DNA of 64,000 nucleotides from Vulcanimicrobiota bacterium (lineage in GTDB: Bacteria > Vulcanimicrobiota > Vulcanimicrobiia > Vulcanimicrobiales > Vulcanimicrobiaceae). A model generated the notes under the pieces. That model was not told the origin of the DNA. It worked only from the letters and a program-made list of their open reading frames with translations, and did no database searches. The position numbers were made by a program, and so were the translations under genes. The stretch covers positions 1,350 to 65,349 of the forward strand of contig PLWS01000003.1 in assembly GCA_003151115.1 (NCBI GenBank), read 5' to 3'. Shown piece by piece: positions 8,832-17,219 of this stretch. Every line of letters begins with the position of its first letter. Position 1 is the first letter of the stretch.

Positions 8832-9932
8832 TTACTTGGGCCGGATGCGGTAGATCGTGCCGTTCACATCGTCGGCCAGGAAGATGTCGCTCTGGGGACC
8901 GATCGTGATGCCGGTGGGCCTGCCGATGCGCCGATCGGATCCATCGTCTTGATAGCTGCCGACGAATTGCGTCCACTGTTTGCGGGGATCGTTCCAGTCC
9001 ACGCCGGTCGCGGGCGAATCACCCGTCATGGGGACGAAGACCACCGCCGGAGCGACGTACGGCGGTCCGTGCCACGATCCGTGCAGCGTGACGAATGCGC
9101 CGCCTCTAAAGCGCGCCGGGAAAATATACCGCCCGCCGGGATCTTGCGGATAGAAGACGGCGCCGATCGGCGTGGCATACGCCGGAAACACCACTCGCGA
9201 TACGGTCACGCCGCCGCAGCCGCTGCCGCGATGATTTTCATAACAGGTGGGCCAGCCGTAATCGGCCTGGGGCGCGTGCGTGCTTACGTCGTCGAAGATT
9301 TCATAGGGGTGTCCTGCGGGGAGCTCGTCCTGTCCGGCGACGCCTGCCCAGATCGAACCCGTGTTTTCGTTCGCCGTTAGCGCGATCGCGTTACGAATAT
9401 TGCGGGCGATGATCTGATATCCGCCGCCGGAAATGCGGCCGACCGTCGCGCGCGTCTCATCCAAGTCGGGCCGGCAAGCGTTGCACGAGGATCCGACGCT
9501 TGCGTAGAGGACGCCCTTGGCAACGGCCACTGAAGTCGTGATGTGATCGCGCGCGACGCCCGAAGGACGAACGCTCGCAAGTTTCTGCGGCGCCGAACGG
9601 GTGCGCAAATCGCCGGTCCTGTAAGGTATGCGCCAAACCGCGAATTGCGTGCCGACATAGAGGGCGTTATCTGAAAAAGCGACGCCGGCGGCCGGCGAGT
9701 CGTCCAAATGCACGAAGACCCGCGGCGCTCCCGCGGAACCGGATGCGTCTGCGTGCGGAATGATGTAGACGTCCTGCCCCAACGTGCCCACGAAAAGATC
9801 GCCGTTCGGAGCGGCGGCGAGCTCGCGCGCGCGCTGTATCGTTGCGATTGGCTCGATCGAGAAGCCACCTATGACGACTGGAGTCGCTCCCAGGAGCGCG
9901 GCGGCAAGCACGGCGGCGCAAAGCACTCTCAC
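8832..9932 (-). CDS. glucose/sorbosone dehydrogenase-like beta-propeller, exported
   Basis: 366 aa with a signal peptide (MRVLCAAVLAAALLG). Propeller motifs include ARELAAAPNGDLFVGTLGQD, AVAKGVLYASVGSSCNAC, ARNIRNAIALTANENTGSIW and FVTLHGSWH, typical of the PQQ-dependent soluble aldose/sorbosone dehydrogenase family (L-sorbosone dehydrogenase-like). An oxidoreductase acting in the periplasm is expected; the substrate cannot be read. GTG start one base after the phosphofructokinase stop (TAA-C-GTG), so probably co-translated. Other NHL-type propellers remain possible. Confidence 0.8.
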   Translation of the reverse strand: MRVLCAAVLAAALLGATPVVIGGFSIEPIATIQRARELAAAPNGDLFVGTLGQDVYIIPHADASGSAGAPRVFVHLDDSPAAGVAFSDNALYVGTQFAVWRIPYRTGDLRTRSAPQKLASVRPSGVARDHITTSVAVAKGVLYASVGSSCNACRPDLDETRATVGRISGGGYQIIARNIRNAIALTANENTGSIWAGVAGQDELPAGHPYEIFDDVSTHAPQADYGWPTCYENHRGSGCGGVTVSRVVFPAYATPIGAVFYPQDPGGRYIFPARFRGGAFVTLHGSWHGPPYVAPAVVFVPMTGDSPATGVDWNDPRKQWTQFVGSYQDDGSDRRIGRPTGITIGPQSDIFLADDVNGTIYRIRPK

Positions 9933-9933
9933 G

Positions 9934-11172
9934 TTAGACGACCCTTTGAAAACGCTCGCGGAATTGCGCGGGAGTGAGATTTGTGTGTTCGGCGATTTGC
10001 GAGAGGTGCGGCTCTTGGAAGTCCTCGGATTCGAGCCGGATCATATAGGTGCGCGCAACTTCGTAAGATTCGGTCGTAACGTCAACCATGCGCACCCGCA
10101 CGCGCCCCGTGTTCGGATCCTGGAGTTCCGAAAGATGCACCGGAACGACGCGCCCTCCGGAAAGTGCGATGAGCGCGCCGCTGCCGCCGTTCAAAAGATA
10201 GCGCACGGCGCCGTAGCCGAGCGTGCGCGTGTATTCGACGTCGAACGGCACGGGCTTGGCGCAGCGCAGCTCGTAACCGATGTCTTTTGTGACGATGGTT
10301 GCCGTAACGCCGATGTCGTCCAAACTCTTGCGCACGGCGTCGCGCAGGACGGTTCCGATCGGTACGTCGGCCAAACGAACGTGCCCGTAGGCGTCGCGAG
10401 CGACATTTTCGAGTGCCGCCAGTTTTTCCGCGGAGAGCCGCTCGGCAATTCCTTCGGCGACGATGGCGACGCCGTAGCCATGATTATTTGCTACACGTTT
10501 CACGATAGCGCCGACGATCGTATCCACGACCGCTTGTAAATCCAATTCGGGTTCGGGGAATTCTTCCGGGATGACCGCCAGCGTCGCACCCGCGGCTTTG
10601 CACATTCCCAAAGCGAGCGCACCCGATTTCCTCCCCATGCTGACGACGAGATACCACCGTACGGTGGTGCGCGCGTCTTCCATAAGACTTTCGATGATGC
10701 CGGTGCCGACCGAGCGCGCGGTTTCGAAGCCGAACGTCGGCGCGTTGTCGGGAAGCGGAAGATCGTTGTCGATGGTTTTCGGGACGGTTGCCACGCCGAT
10801 GCCGCCGGCCGTGGCTTCGGCGATGCGCGTCGCACCATAGGTCGTGTCGTCGCCGCCGATTGCCATGAGGTAACGCACGCCGAGCGACCGCAGCGCTCCG
10901 ATGCATTTTTGCAGCGTTGCATCGTCTTTGGCCGGATTGGTCCGCGACGTACGCAGAATGGAACCGCCGGTTGCGTGGATGCGCGAGACGTCTTCGATCC
11001 GTAACTCGGTTACGTGCGACGTCTCGCCTTTGGCCAGATGGTGATACCCGTCGTAAATCCCGAGCACGCGCAGACCGCTATTCACGGCTTCGATGGTAGC
11101 CGAGGCGATCACGCCGTTGATTCCCGGCGCGGGCCCGCCGCCAACCAGGATGCCGAGCGTCTCTGTGGTCAT
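9934..11172 (-). CDS. pfp: 6-phosphofructokinase, pyrophosphate-dependent type
   Basis: 412 aa. Phosphorylates fructose 6-phosphate in glycolysis and, if PPi-linked, works reversibly. N-terminal GILVGGGPAPGINGVI is the phosphoryl-donor loop. Two positions that separate donor types are PPi-like: GGDDT (ATP enzymes have GGDGS) and PKTIDND (ATP enzymes have PGTIDND). SMGRKSGALALG and EGIAERLS follow as in the family. The ATG at 11172 gives the canonical N-terminus; its Shine-Dalgarno (AGGAG) lies in the 12-bp gap to the divergent HAD gene. With PEPCK next door this fits reversible glycolysis/gluconeogenesis. Confidence 0.93.
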   Translation of the reverse strand: MTTETLGILVGGGPAPGINGVIASATIEAVNSGLRVLGIYDGYHHLAKGETSHVTELRIEDVSRIHATGGSILRTSRTNPAKDDATLQKCIGALRSLGVRYLMAIGGDDTTYGATRIAEATAGGIGVATVPKTIDNDLPLPDNAPTFGFETARSVGTGIIESLMEDARTTVRWYLVVSMGRKSGALALGMCKAAGATLAVIPEEFPEPELDLQAVVDTIVGAIVKRVANNHGYGVAIVAEGIAERLSAEKLAALENVARDAYGHVRLADVPIGTVLRDAVRKSLDDIGVTATIVTKDIGYELRCAKPVPFDVEYTRTLGYGAVRYLLNGGSGALIALSGGRVVPVHLSELQDPNTGRVRVRMVDVTTESYEVARTYMIRLESEDFQEPHLSQIAEHTNLTPAQFRERFQRVV

Positions 11173-11184
11173 TACTCCTGGAGT
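11173..11184. promoter_or_regulatory. shared Shine-Dalgarno palindrome between divergent starts
   Basis: The whole gap between the two start codons is TACTCCTGGAGT, part of the near-palindrome TACTCC-T-GGAGTA. Read leftward it gives AGGAG for the phosphofructokinase, read rightward TGGAG for the HAD gene. There is no room for promoters, so each must start inside the other gene. Confidence 0.8.
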
Positions 11185-11607
11185 ATGCCCGCCCCGTACG
11201 ATGCCCTGCTCTTCGATCTCTATGGAACGCTCGTTGGCGACGACGGCGAGGCGCAAGAAGGCGCCGCGGAAGCGCTCCGGACCGCCTCGGCAGGCCGCTA
11301 TGCGGTCGTCACGTCGTGTCCGTTGCGGGTTGCGCGCCGCTTGCTGCAGCTCGCAGAGCTGCCCGAGCCAAAGATCCTCGTGACCGCCGAAGACGTCGCC
11401 AACTCAAAACCGGCGCCAGATTGCTACTTAGTGGCAGCCGAGCGCTTGGGTGCGCGGCCCGAGCGCTGCTTAGTGCTCGAAGATACCGACCACGGCGTTG
11501 CCGCAGCTAAGGCCGCGGGGATGGACGTGATCGTTGTCGGCCGCGAGCGGCAGCTGCGCGACGTAAAGTTCGAGGTAGAAAAAGACGGGGCCATCGCGCT
11601 GCGATAG
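11185..11607 (+). CDS. HAD-superfamily hydrolase (beta-phosphoglucomutase-like)
   Basis: 140 aa, short for the family because the cap domain is almost absent. Motif I LLFDLYGTLVGDD, motif II VVTSCPL, motif III lysine in NSKPAPDCYL and motif IV LVLEDTDHGVAAAKAAGM are in order. A phosphatase on a small phosphorylated metabolite is likely; the substrate is unknown. ATG at 11185 with GGAG 2-3 nt upstream, a very short spacing. Divergent from the phosphofructokinase gene. Confidence 0.87.
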   Translation: MPAPYDALLFDLYGTLVGDDGEAQEGAAEALRTASAGRYAVVTSCPLRVARRLLQLAELPEPKILVTAEDVANSKPAPDCYLVAAERLGARPERCLVLEDTDHGVAAAKAAGMDVIVVGRERQLRDVKFEVEKDGAIALR

Positions 11608-11635
11608 CTCCGTCTTGCTAGGAGATCGAACGGGT

Positions 11636-12037
11636 TTAGACTGACGGTGAGGGTGATGGCTGCGGGAAGCGGTTCTGCCCGTTGCGGCCGCCATACTCGG
11701 CGCGCCGTTTTTGCATGTCAGCCTTGAGCTGCGCTTGCTGCGCGGGCGTCAGGACTGCCATCATCTTGTCACGCATATCTTTCATGGCCTGCGGATCGCG
11801 AGCGCTGCCCTTGGGATGCGCTTGACGGTACTGCTGGCGGATCTGATCGATCTGCGCTTGCTGCTGTTGCGTCAGGTTAAGGTCTTTCAGAAAGCGGAAG
11901 CCGCCGCCGTGGCGCTGCGAGCCGGTCTCTTGCTGAGTTTGCCCGGGCGCCGGCTGCACTTGCGCGAAGCCGATGGCCGGAACTGCGAGCGCGGTTGCCA
12001 TGGCAGCCGGTACAAGCAGTGAACGAAAAGTGAACAC
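11636..12037 (-). CDS. Spy/CpxP-like LTxxQ periplasmic protein
   Basis: 133 aa with a signal peptide ending at GFAQ and a helical domain carrying LNLTQQQQAQIDQIRQQYRQ and VLTPAQQAQLKADMQKRR, the two LTxxQ-type repeats of the Spy/CpxP chaperone family. It has a Gln-rich, basic, low-complexity tail ending in PQPSPSPSV. Likely a periplasmic stress chaperone. GTG start with AAAGGAG 5 nt upstream. It follows pckA on the same strand after 93 bp. Confidence 0.82.
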   Translation of the reverse strand: MFTFRSLLVPAAMATALAVPAIGFAQVQPAPGQTQQETGSQRHGGGFRFLKDLNLTQQQQAQIDQIRQQYRQAHPKGSARDPQAMKDMRDKMMAVLTPAQQAQLKADMQKRRAEYGGRNGQNRFPQPSPSPSV

Positions 12038-12130
12038 GAGGACTCCTTTAGGGGGTTAGTGATGTCCCTATCGTAACGAACGGGTGCCCCAAAGGTTCTG
12101 AGAAACGGATTAGCCGTTGTTAAGGAATTG

Positions 12131-13699
12131 CTAAGGCCGCGGCTGGATAGCGGCCGCTCGCACGCTTTCCGAAGCCTGCGCTTCGAAGCGCAAGAAATTT
12201 TTCGCGAACAACTCGGCGAGTTTTTTCGCCTGCACGTCGTACGCAGCTTTGTCCGACCACATGTTCTTGGGGTTCAGTATCTCCGACGGAACGCCCGGGA
12301 CGCTGAGCGGTATCGAAAGTCCGAAGAACGGCTCGTCTTCGAATTGCACGTTGGCAAGCGCGCCTTCGATCGCGGCGTTGACCATCGCGCGAGTGTAGCC
12401 GATCGCCACGCGTTTGCCGACGCCGTAGGGGCCGCCGACCCACCCCGTGTTGACCAGCCAGCACGTGACGTTATGTTCGTCAATTTTCTTTCCGAGCAGT
12501 TTTGCGTAAACCGTCGGATGGTGCACCATGAACGGCGCGCCGAAACAGGTGGAAAACGTGGCTTGGGGCTCGGTGATCCCGCGCTCGGTGCCAGCAACTT
12601 TTGCCGTGTAGCCGGAGAGGAAGTGGTACATCGCCTGCTCTTTGGTGAGCTTGCTGATGGGCGGAAGCGTACCGAATGCGTCGGCCGTCAGCATGATGAT
12701 CGTGCGCGCGTGTCCCGCGCGGCTGCCGGGAACGACATTGGGGATGTATTCGATCGGATACGCGCCGCGCGTGTTCTCGGTCTTCGCTTCGGAATGGAGA
12801 TCGAGTTTGCGCGTCTTCTCGTCGTAGACGACGTTTTCCAAAACGGATCCGAAGCGATGCGTCGCTTCCCAGATCTCCGGCTCGGCGCTTTGCGAGAGAC
12901 GGATGACTTTCGCGTAGCAGCCGCCCTCGAAGTTGAAGACGCCGGTATCGGACCAGCCGTGCTCGTCATCGCCGATCAGCGGCCGGCGCGAATCGGCCGA
13001 AAGCGTCGTTTTGCCCGTCCCCGAAAGACCGAAGAAAACTGCGACATCGTCCTTGCCGGCGTTCGCCGACGAGTGCATCGGCAGAACGTCGCGCAGCGGA
13101 AGAAGATAATTCATGACGGTGAAGACCGATTTCTTGATCTCGCCGGCATACTTCGTGCCGCCAATCAGCACGACGCGTTCCTTAAAGTTGACGATGATGA
13201 ACGTGGAGGAGTTGGTGCCGTCGCGTTGCGGGTCGGCGGCGAAAAGCGCGGCGTCAACGACCGTGAACTCCGGCTTGAAATCTTTGGGAGTTTCTTCGGG
13301 CACGATGAAAAGATCGCGCGCGAAAAGACTGTGCCAGGCGAATTCGGTGACGATGCGGACCGGCAGCCGGTAGCGTTCGTCGGCTCCGACGAAGCAATCC
13401 AACGAGTAGACTTCCCGTTCCGAAAGGTAAGCCGCGACGCGATCCCAGAGCGCAGCGAAGATGGCCGGCTCCACGCCGCGGTTGGTCTCGCCCCAGTCGA
13501 TGTGTTTCTCGCTCGAGCTTTCGCGAACGAAAAACTTGTCCTTAGGAGACCGTCCGGTGTGCGGGCGCGTGTCGACGATCAGCTGGCCGTCGCTGCCCAA
13601 AACGCCTTCGCCGCGGCGGAGCGCGTGTTCGATGAGTTCGGCCGTCGACAAGTTTTCGTAGAGGCGCGCGGCTTTGATGCCTTCAGAAACGGTGATAAT
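12131..13699 (-). CDS. pckA: phosphoenolpyruvate carboxykinase (ATP)
   Basis: Converts oxaloacetate + ATP to PEP + CO2 + ADP, the first step of gluconeogenesis. Motifs: [12 protein letters not shown], the PEPCK P-loop [51 protein letters not shown] and the C-terminal [10 protein letters not shown]. Close to the Bacillus enzyme. The start is unusual: homology begins near [18 protein letters not shown], and there is no in-frame ATG, GTG or TTG just upstream. An ATT at 13699 has GGGAG 7 nt before it and gives 522 aa; the first standard codon is TTG at 13649, which would delete about 17 residues. The frame stays open to 14023, but that extension is not PEPCK-like and lies under the divergent P1 peptidase gene. 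Confidence 0.95.
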   Translation of the reverse strand: MITVSEGIKAARLYENLSTAELIEHALRRGEGVLGSDGQLIVDTRPHTGRSPKDKFFVRESSSEKHIDWGETNRGVEPAIFAALWDRVAAYLSEREVYSLDCFVGADERYRLPVRIVTEFAWHSLFARDLFIVPEETPKDFKPEFTVVDAALFAADPQRDGTNSSTFIIVNFKERVVLIGGTKYAGEIKKSVFTVMNYLLPLRDVLPMHSSANAGKDDVAVFFGLSGTGKTTLSADSRRPLIGDDEHGWSDTGVFNFEGGCYAKVIRLSQSAEPEIWEATHRFGSVLENVVYDEKTRKLDLHSEAKTENTRGAYPIEYIPNVVPGSRAGHARTIIMLTADAFGTLPPISKLTKEQAMYHFLSGYTAKVAGTERGITEPQATFSTCFGAPFMVHHPTVYAKLLGKKIDEHNVTCWLVNTGWVGGPYGVGKRVAIGYTRAMVNAAIEGALANVQFEDEPFFGLSIPLSVPGVPSEILNPKNMWSDKAAYDVQAKKLAELFAKNFLRFEAQASESVRAAAIQPRP

Positions 13700-13750
13700 A
13701 GCGGTGCTCCCTGCAGGGCAGAAAGAGTGATTCGGGCTAAAACGTGAACG

Positions 13751-14896
13751 GTGAGATTCGCCGTCTTTGCCCTTCTGTGCCTGTTTGCCGGAGCTGCCGC
13801 CGCCTCGGCCGCGGTGCCGTTTCACGTGGGTTTTTACCAGTCCGGACCGCTCGACGGCATTACCGACGTTCCGGGCGTTTCGGTCGGCAATGTGACAAAA
13901 GTCGAAGGCACTTCCATCCGCACCGGGGCGACCGCAATCTTGCCCAACGCCGATCCTTGGAACCATAAAGTTTCCGCCTATGCGCTTTCGTTCAACGGCA
14001 ACGGCGAGATGACGGGGACGCATTGGGTGAACGAAGCCGGTTACCTAGAGACGCCGATCGTATTGACCGATACGCTGGACGTGGGGCGCGCCGACGACGG
14101 CGTGATCAGTTGGATGATTCAGCAGCACCCGCAGGTTGGCATTCGCGATGACGTGCCGCTGCCGATGGTCGCCGAATGCGACGATCAACTCTTGAACGAC
14201 ATCCAGGCGCGTGCAATCGGCGCGCAAGACGTCGTCGCGCTGCTCGACGATGCCAAGACCGGGCAATTCGCGCGCGGCAGCGTCGGCGCAGGCACGGGGA
14301 TGAAGGCATTCGGATTCAAGGCCGGCATCGGTTCGGCGTCGCGCGTGCTGCCGGCCAATCTCGGAGGCTATACCGTCGGCGTGCTCGTCAATGACAACAC
14401 CGGCTCGACACGCGATCAATTAACGATTGCCGGCGTTCGCGTCGGCGAAGCGCTGCGCAACGAATACAAGATGACGTTTCCCCAAAGTCTGACGCTTCAC
14501 GGCCGCATGGCGTCCGGCAGCATTATCATCGTGGTCGCCACCAATGCGCCGCTGGACTCGCGGCAACTGCGCGCAATTGCGCTGCGGGCGGGCATGGGCA
14601 TGTCACGCACGGGGCTAACGAGCGACATCGGAAGCGGCGACTTGTTCGTCGCCTTCAGTGCGGGCTATACGTTCGCGCGCACGGGAGATTTCGAAGTCAA
14701 AGCTCCCGCATCGCCAATCGTCGAAGACACCGGCGTTCTCAACGCCTTATATCGCGCTACCGCGGAGGCCACCGAGTACGCAATTTACGATGCGCTCTTC
14801 AGCGCGAAGACGATGACCGGCAAGGGCGGCGTCACGGTCTACGGGCTTCCGGCGGATCGCGTGCTCGACATGCTGCACGCAGCCGGAGTACGTTGA
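13751..14896 (+). CDS. P1 family (DmpA-type) aminopeptidase, exported
   Basis: 381 aa with a signal peptide ([20 protein letters not shown]). Ntn-type self-processing hydrolase: [45 protein letters not shown], and [15 protein letters not shown], whose Gly-Ser bond matches the DmpA autocleavage site with Ser becoming the nucleophile. Expected to release N-terminal D- or L-amino acids from peptides. GTG start with no Shine-Dalgarno; TAAAAC sits 7 nt upstream, so the message may be leaderless. Divergent from pckA with only 51 bp between. Confidence 0.9.
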   Translation: MRFAVFALLCLFAGAAAASAAVPFHVGFYQSGPLDGITDVPGVSVGNVTKVEGTSIRTGATAILPNADPWNHKVSAYALSFNGNGEMTGTHWVNEAGYLETPIVLTDTLDVGRADDGVISWMIQQHPQVGIRDDVPLPMVAECDDQLLNDIQARAIGAQDVVALLDDAKTGQFARGSVGAGTGMKAFGFKAGIGSASRVLPANLGGYTVGVLVNDNTGSTRDQLTIAGVRVGEALRNEYKMTFPQSLTLHGRMASGSIIIVVATNAPLDSRQLRAIALRAGMGMSRTGLTSDIGSGDLFVAFSAGYTFARTGDFEVKAPASPIVEDTGVLNALYRATAEATEYAIYDALFSAKTMTGKGGVTVYGLPADRVLDMLHAAGVR

Positions 14897-15288
14897 TGCC
14901 GGTCGCACTCGGCGCGGTCGGGCATTTCTCGCTCGCGGTAAGAGACCCCGAACGTAGCGCAAAATTCTGGACCGGCAACTTCGATCTGAAGGAGATCTTT
15001 CGTTTCGAGGGCGGCATTGCCGTCAGCAACGACGCGATCACGATCGCGCTCTTTAAAGGGAAGCCCGATCCGCAAGTGATGGAACACATGTCGTTCCATC
15101 TGCAGAACATGCGCGAGTTGCGCGCCGCGCTCGAAGAGCTGCGTCAAAACGGCGTCACGCTCGAAGATCCCGGCGACGAGATCGGGCCCGAAGCGCCCGG
15201 CTCACCGCATATGGGCCTGTGGTTTCACGACCCAGATGGCTACCGCTGGGAGCTGTCGGTCCAGAACGGCGCCGCGAAGGGCGATTAG
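14896..15288 (+). CDS. VOC (glyoxalase/dioxygenase) superfamily protein
   Basis: 130 aa. N-terminal GHFSLAVRDPERSAKFW and C-terminal HMGLWFHDPDGYRWELSVQ bracket a paired beta-alpha-beta-beta-beta fold; His in GHFSL and Glu in WELSV are the usual metal ligands. Substrate unknown. The ATG at 14896 overlaps the P1 peptidase stop (TGATG), so the two are coupled. It ends tail to tail with the aldehyde-dehydrogenase-like gene, 4 bp overlapping. Confidence 0.88.
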   Translation: MPVALGAVGHFSLAVRDPERSAKFWTGNFDLKEIFRFEGGIAVSNDAITIALFKGKPDPQVMEHMSFHLQNMRELRAALEELRQNGVTLEDPGDEIGPEAPGSPHMGLWFHDPDGYRWELSVQNGAAKGD

Positions 15289-16739
15289 AGCGCGGCGGAA
15301 ATCACGCGCAGCGCGCCCAGCGGCGTGCGTGCCGCTTCGAAATCGCAGAGCAGGCGGCCCAGGCGTGCCTGTTTTTTGTTGGTCACGAACCACGGCGGCT
15401 TAGTGAGCGGCCTAAACGGGGCGCGCACGATGCTTTTTCGCGTGTTGGCCAGCAGGTACGAGTTATGTACGACTCCGTTGCCCTCGCCGCCCGCACGGTA
15501 ATCGCCCCACGGCGTCTCGCTTAAGAAGTAGCCGACGCCGGCCCATGCATTGATCGCCACGCAGCCGTAGCGCAGATCCGAGACTGCGTTAGCAATTGCC
15601 TGCGGCATCGAGCGTTCGGTCTGCGAAGAGACGATGAGGTTCGCGCCCAGCGTTCCGTAGAGACGCTCGTTAGCGAGCGCGACCGCACCGCGCAAAAACT
15701 CTTGCGGATCGCCCGGAAGCTCGACCGCAAACAAAACGCCGGAAAACGTTTCAGTTTGGAACGCCTCGGTCGCTGCATCGAAGTCGAGCCGTACAATGGT
15801 GCGGAGTTGCGATCGTACGCCGGCCGCGGCAGTTCGCCGTTGCGCTGCGCCCGGATAATATTCGGGGCGACATTCTATTTCGTTGAAAATGCGCTCGACC
15901 TCGCGCAGGAGTTTGTCTTTTAGTTCCCAGTTCCGCGGCAGCAGCAGCACTTGCGCGGCGATGCAATTAAATCCGGCATTATGCGCTTTTTGCGTGGCGA
16001 TGTTTTCGGCTTGAAAACGCAGGTCGCGGTCGCTCCATTCGCCGGGAACGACGATGGTTGGCGTGACGCTGCCGAGTTCGGCCGTGATTCTTTTGTGTGG
16101 AGCGATCGCGCGGATGGCCTGGAAAGTCGCTGCGCTTCCGGTCACATGTATCTCGTCGACCGCATTGTCGGCGCAGAGACGTGCGCCCAATTCCGCATCG
16201 CCTGAGACAAAGCGCAACCTACCGGCCTCGACGAACGGCGCGAGCGCTCGCTCCAAGACCGGGCGCAAGTATTCGTTGACGGTATTTAATTTCAGAACAC
16301 AACGAGCGTTCTCGGCGACGATCTTGTAGAGGACGTCGAGCGCGGGAATGCTCGAGATGTTCCCGGCGCCGAGCACGAGGACGTTACGCGATTCATCGGG
16401 CCGGTGAATGAACTCGAGCGAATTACCGTTGAGGACGACGTCGGCAGTGACGCCTTGGAGAAGAGCACGATCGTACAGATCGTAAGGGAAGACGCGCGTG
16501 CTCGTTACGGGTTGAAGGCCGCGCGCCATACGCTTGAGCGTGCGGATGTAACGGTTGACGGCGTAGAGCACCGCCCACGGTCCCGAGATCCACTCTTCGC
16601 CTTCGAGGTGAGAGCCGGGATCGAGGCCTTTGGCGCGGGCGGAGAGCGCGACCCACTCGGGCGCCGCGGCGTGCGTCAGCCGGCGCGTTTCCTCGAGCAT
16701 TCCGACGAGCTCCATCGGCGCCCACCGTTCCGCAAGCAT
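15285..16739 (-). CDS. aldehyde dehydrogenase-superfamily protein, divergent
   Basis: 484 aa. ALDH-fold features: LVLGAGNISSIPALDVLY and CVLKLN (NAD-binding region), DEIHVTGSAATFQAI, ITAELGSVTPTIVVPG (general-base Glu loop) and AHNAGFNCIAAQVLLLP (candidate catalytic Cys), then ETFSGVLFAVELPG. The usual ELGGKSP and GQxC forms are altered, so it is a distant branch and could be an acyl-CoA or acyl-phosphate reductase rather than a standard ALDH. The N-terminal 90 residues do not resemble a standard ALDH. ATG start; divergent from a small basic ORF. Confidence 0.78.
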   Translation of the reverse strand: MLAERWAPMELVGMLEETRRLTHAAAPEWVALSARAKGLDPGSHLEGEEWISGPWAVLYAVNRYIRTLKRMARGLQPVTSTRVFPYDLYDRALLQGVTADVVLNGNSLEFIHRPDESRNVLVLGAGNISSIPALDVLYKIVAENARCVLKLNTVNEYLRPVLERALAPFVEAGRLRFVSGDAELGARLCADNAVDEIHVTGSAATFQAIRAIAPHKRITAELGSVTPTIVVPGEWSDRDLRFQAENIATQKAHNAGFNCIAAQVLLLPRNWELKDKLLREVERIFNEIECRPEYYPGAAQRRTAAAGVRSQLRTIVRLDFDAATEAFQTETFSGVLFAVELPGDPQEFLRGAVALANERLYGTLGANLIVSSQTERSMPQAIANAVSDLRYGCVAINAWAGVGYFLSETPWGDYRAGGEGNGVVHNSYLLANTRKSIVRAPFRPLTKPPWFVTNKKQARLGRLLCDFEAARTPLGALRVISAAL

Positions 16740-16768
16740 CCGGAAAGGCCCCGGTCGAAGAGATCGCC

Positions 16769-16927
16769 ATGGCCGCCAAGCGTAAGCGCCGCCGGAAAGC
16801 CAAGATCAAGCCGCCCCTCGGGCCGGCCGTGAATTTGCGTCCGGCGGGCTCGCATAAGACGAAGAAACGGTACGATCGCAGGCAGAACCAGGAGATCATC
16901 GCCGCTGAGGCTGACGAACAGGAGTAG
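16769..16927 (+). CDS. small, strongly basic protein, hypothetical
   Basis: 52 aa, starting MAAKRKRRRKAKIKPP and ending in an acidic tail (IIAAEADEQE). About a third of the residues are Lys or Arg, suggesting nucleic-acid or ribosome association. GAAGAG lies before the ATG. It lies 46 bp before the next gene on the same strand. No family recognised. Confidence 0.6.
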   Translation: MAAKRKRRRKAKIKPPLGPAVNLRPAGSHKTKKRYDRRQNQEIIAAEADEQE

Positions 16928-16973
16928 CAGGCGCCGGCTGCGGGTATATTTGACCGCGTACCGGAGGTAGCAA

Positions 16974-17201
16974 TTGAGGTATTTTCCCGCCGATCTCGCC
17001 ATTACGTTGGACGACGGCCGCGTCGTAACCGAAGGCTTCAACCAGGAGCAGATGGCGCAGTTCACGCGTCACCGCATGCTGGCGCGTTTACAAGACGGGT
17101 TGCCGCTGGTGCATTATGACGGAGAGCGCATCGAGATTCCGGCCGAACGCGTTGTTTCTGTCGACGTGGTCGTGCGAGAGCGAGAGCTGACCGCCGTTTA
17201 A
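16974..17201 (+). CDS. hypothetical protein
   Basis: 75 aa, predicted cytoplasmic, with RYFPADLAITLDDGRVVTEG at the N-terminus and EIPAERVVSVDVVVRERELT at the end, mainly beta in character. TTG start with a good GGAGG 7 nt upstream. I do not recognise a family. It lies tail to tail with sdhE, 18 bp apart. Confidence 0.65.
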   Translation: MRYFPADLAITLDDGRVVTEGFNQEQMAQFTRHRMLARLQDGLPLVHYDGERIEIPAERVVSVDVVVRERELTAV

Positions 17202-17219
17202 GATTTCTGCTGCGCGCTT

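Noticed and set aside
12128-13747. 539-aa frame on the plus strand opposite pckA
   Set aside because: It lies fully antisense to a clear pckA and lacks any motif; typical GC-rich shadow frame.
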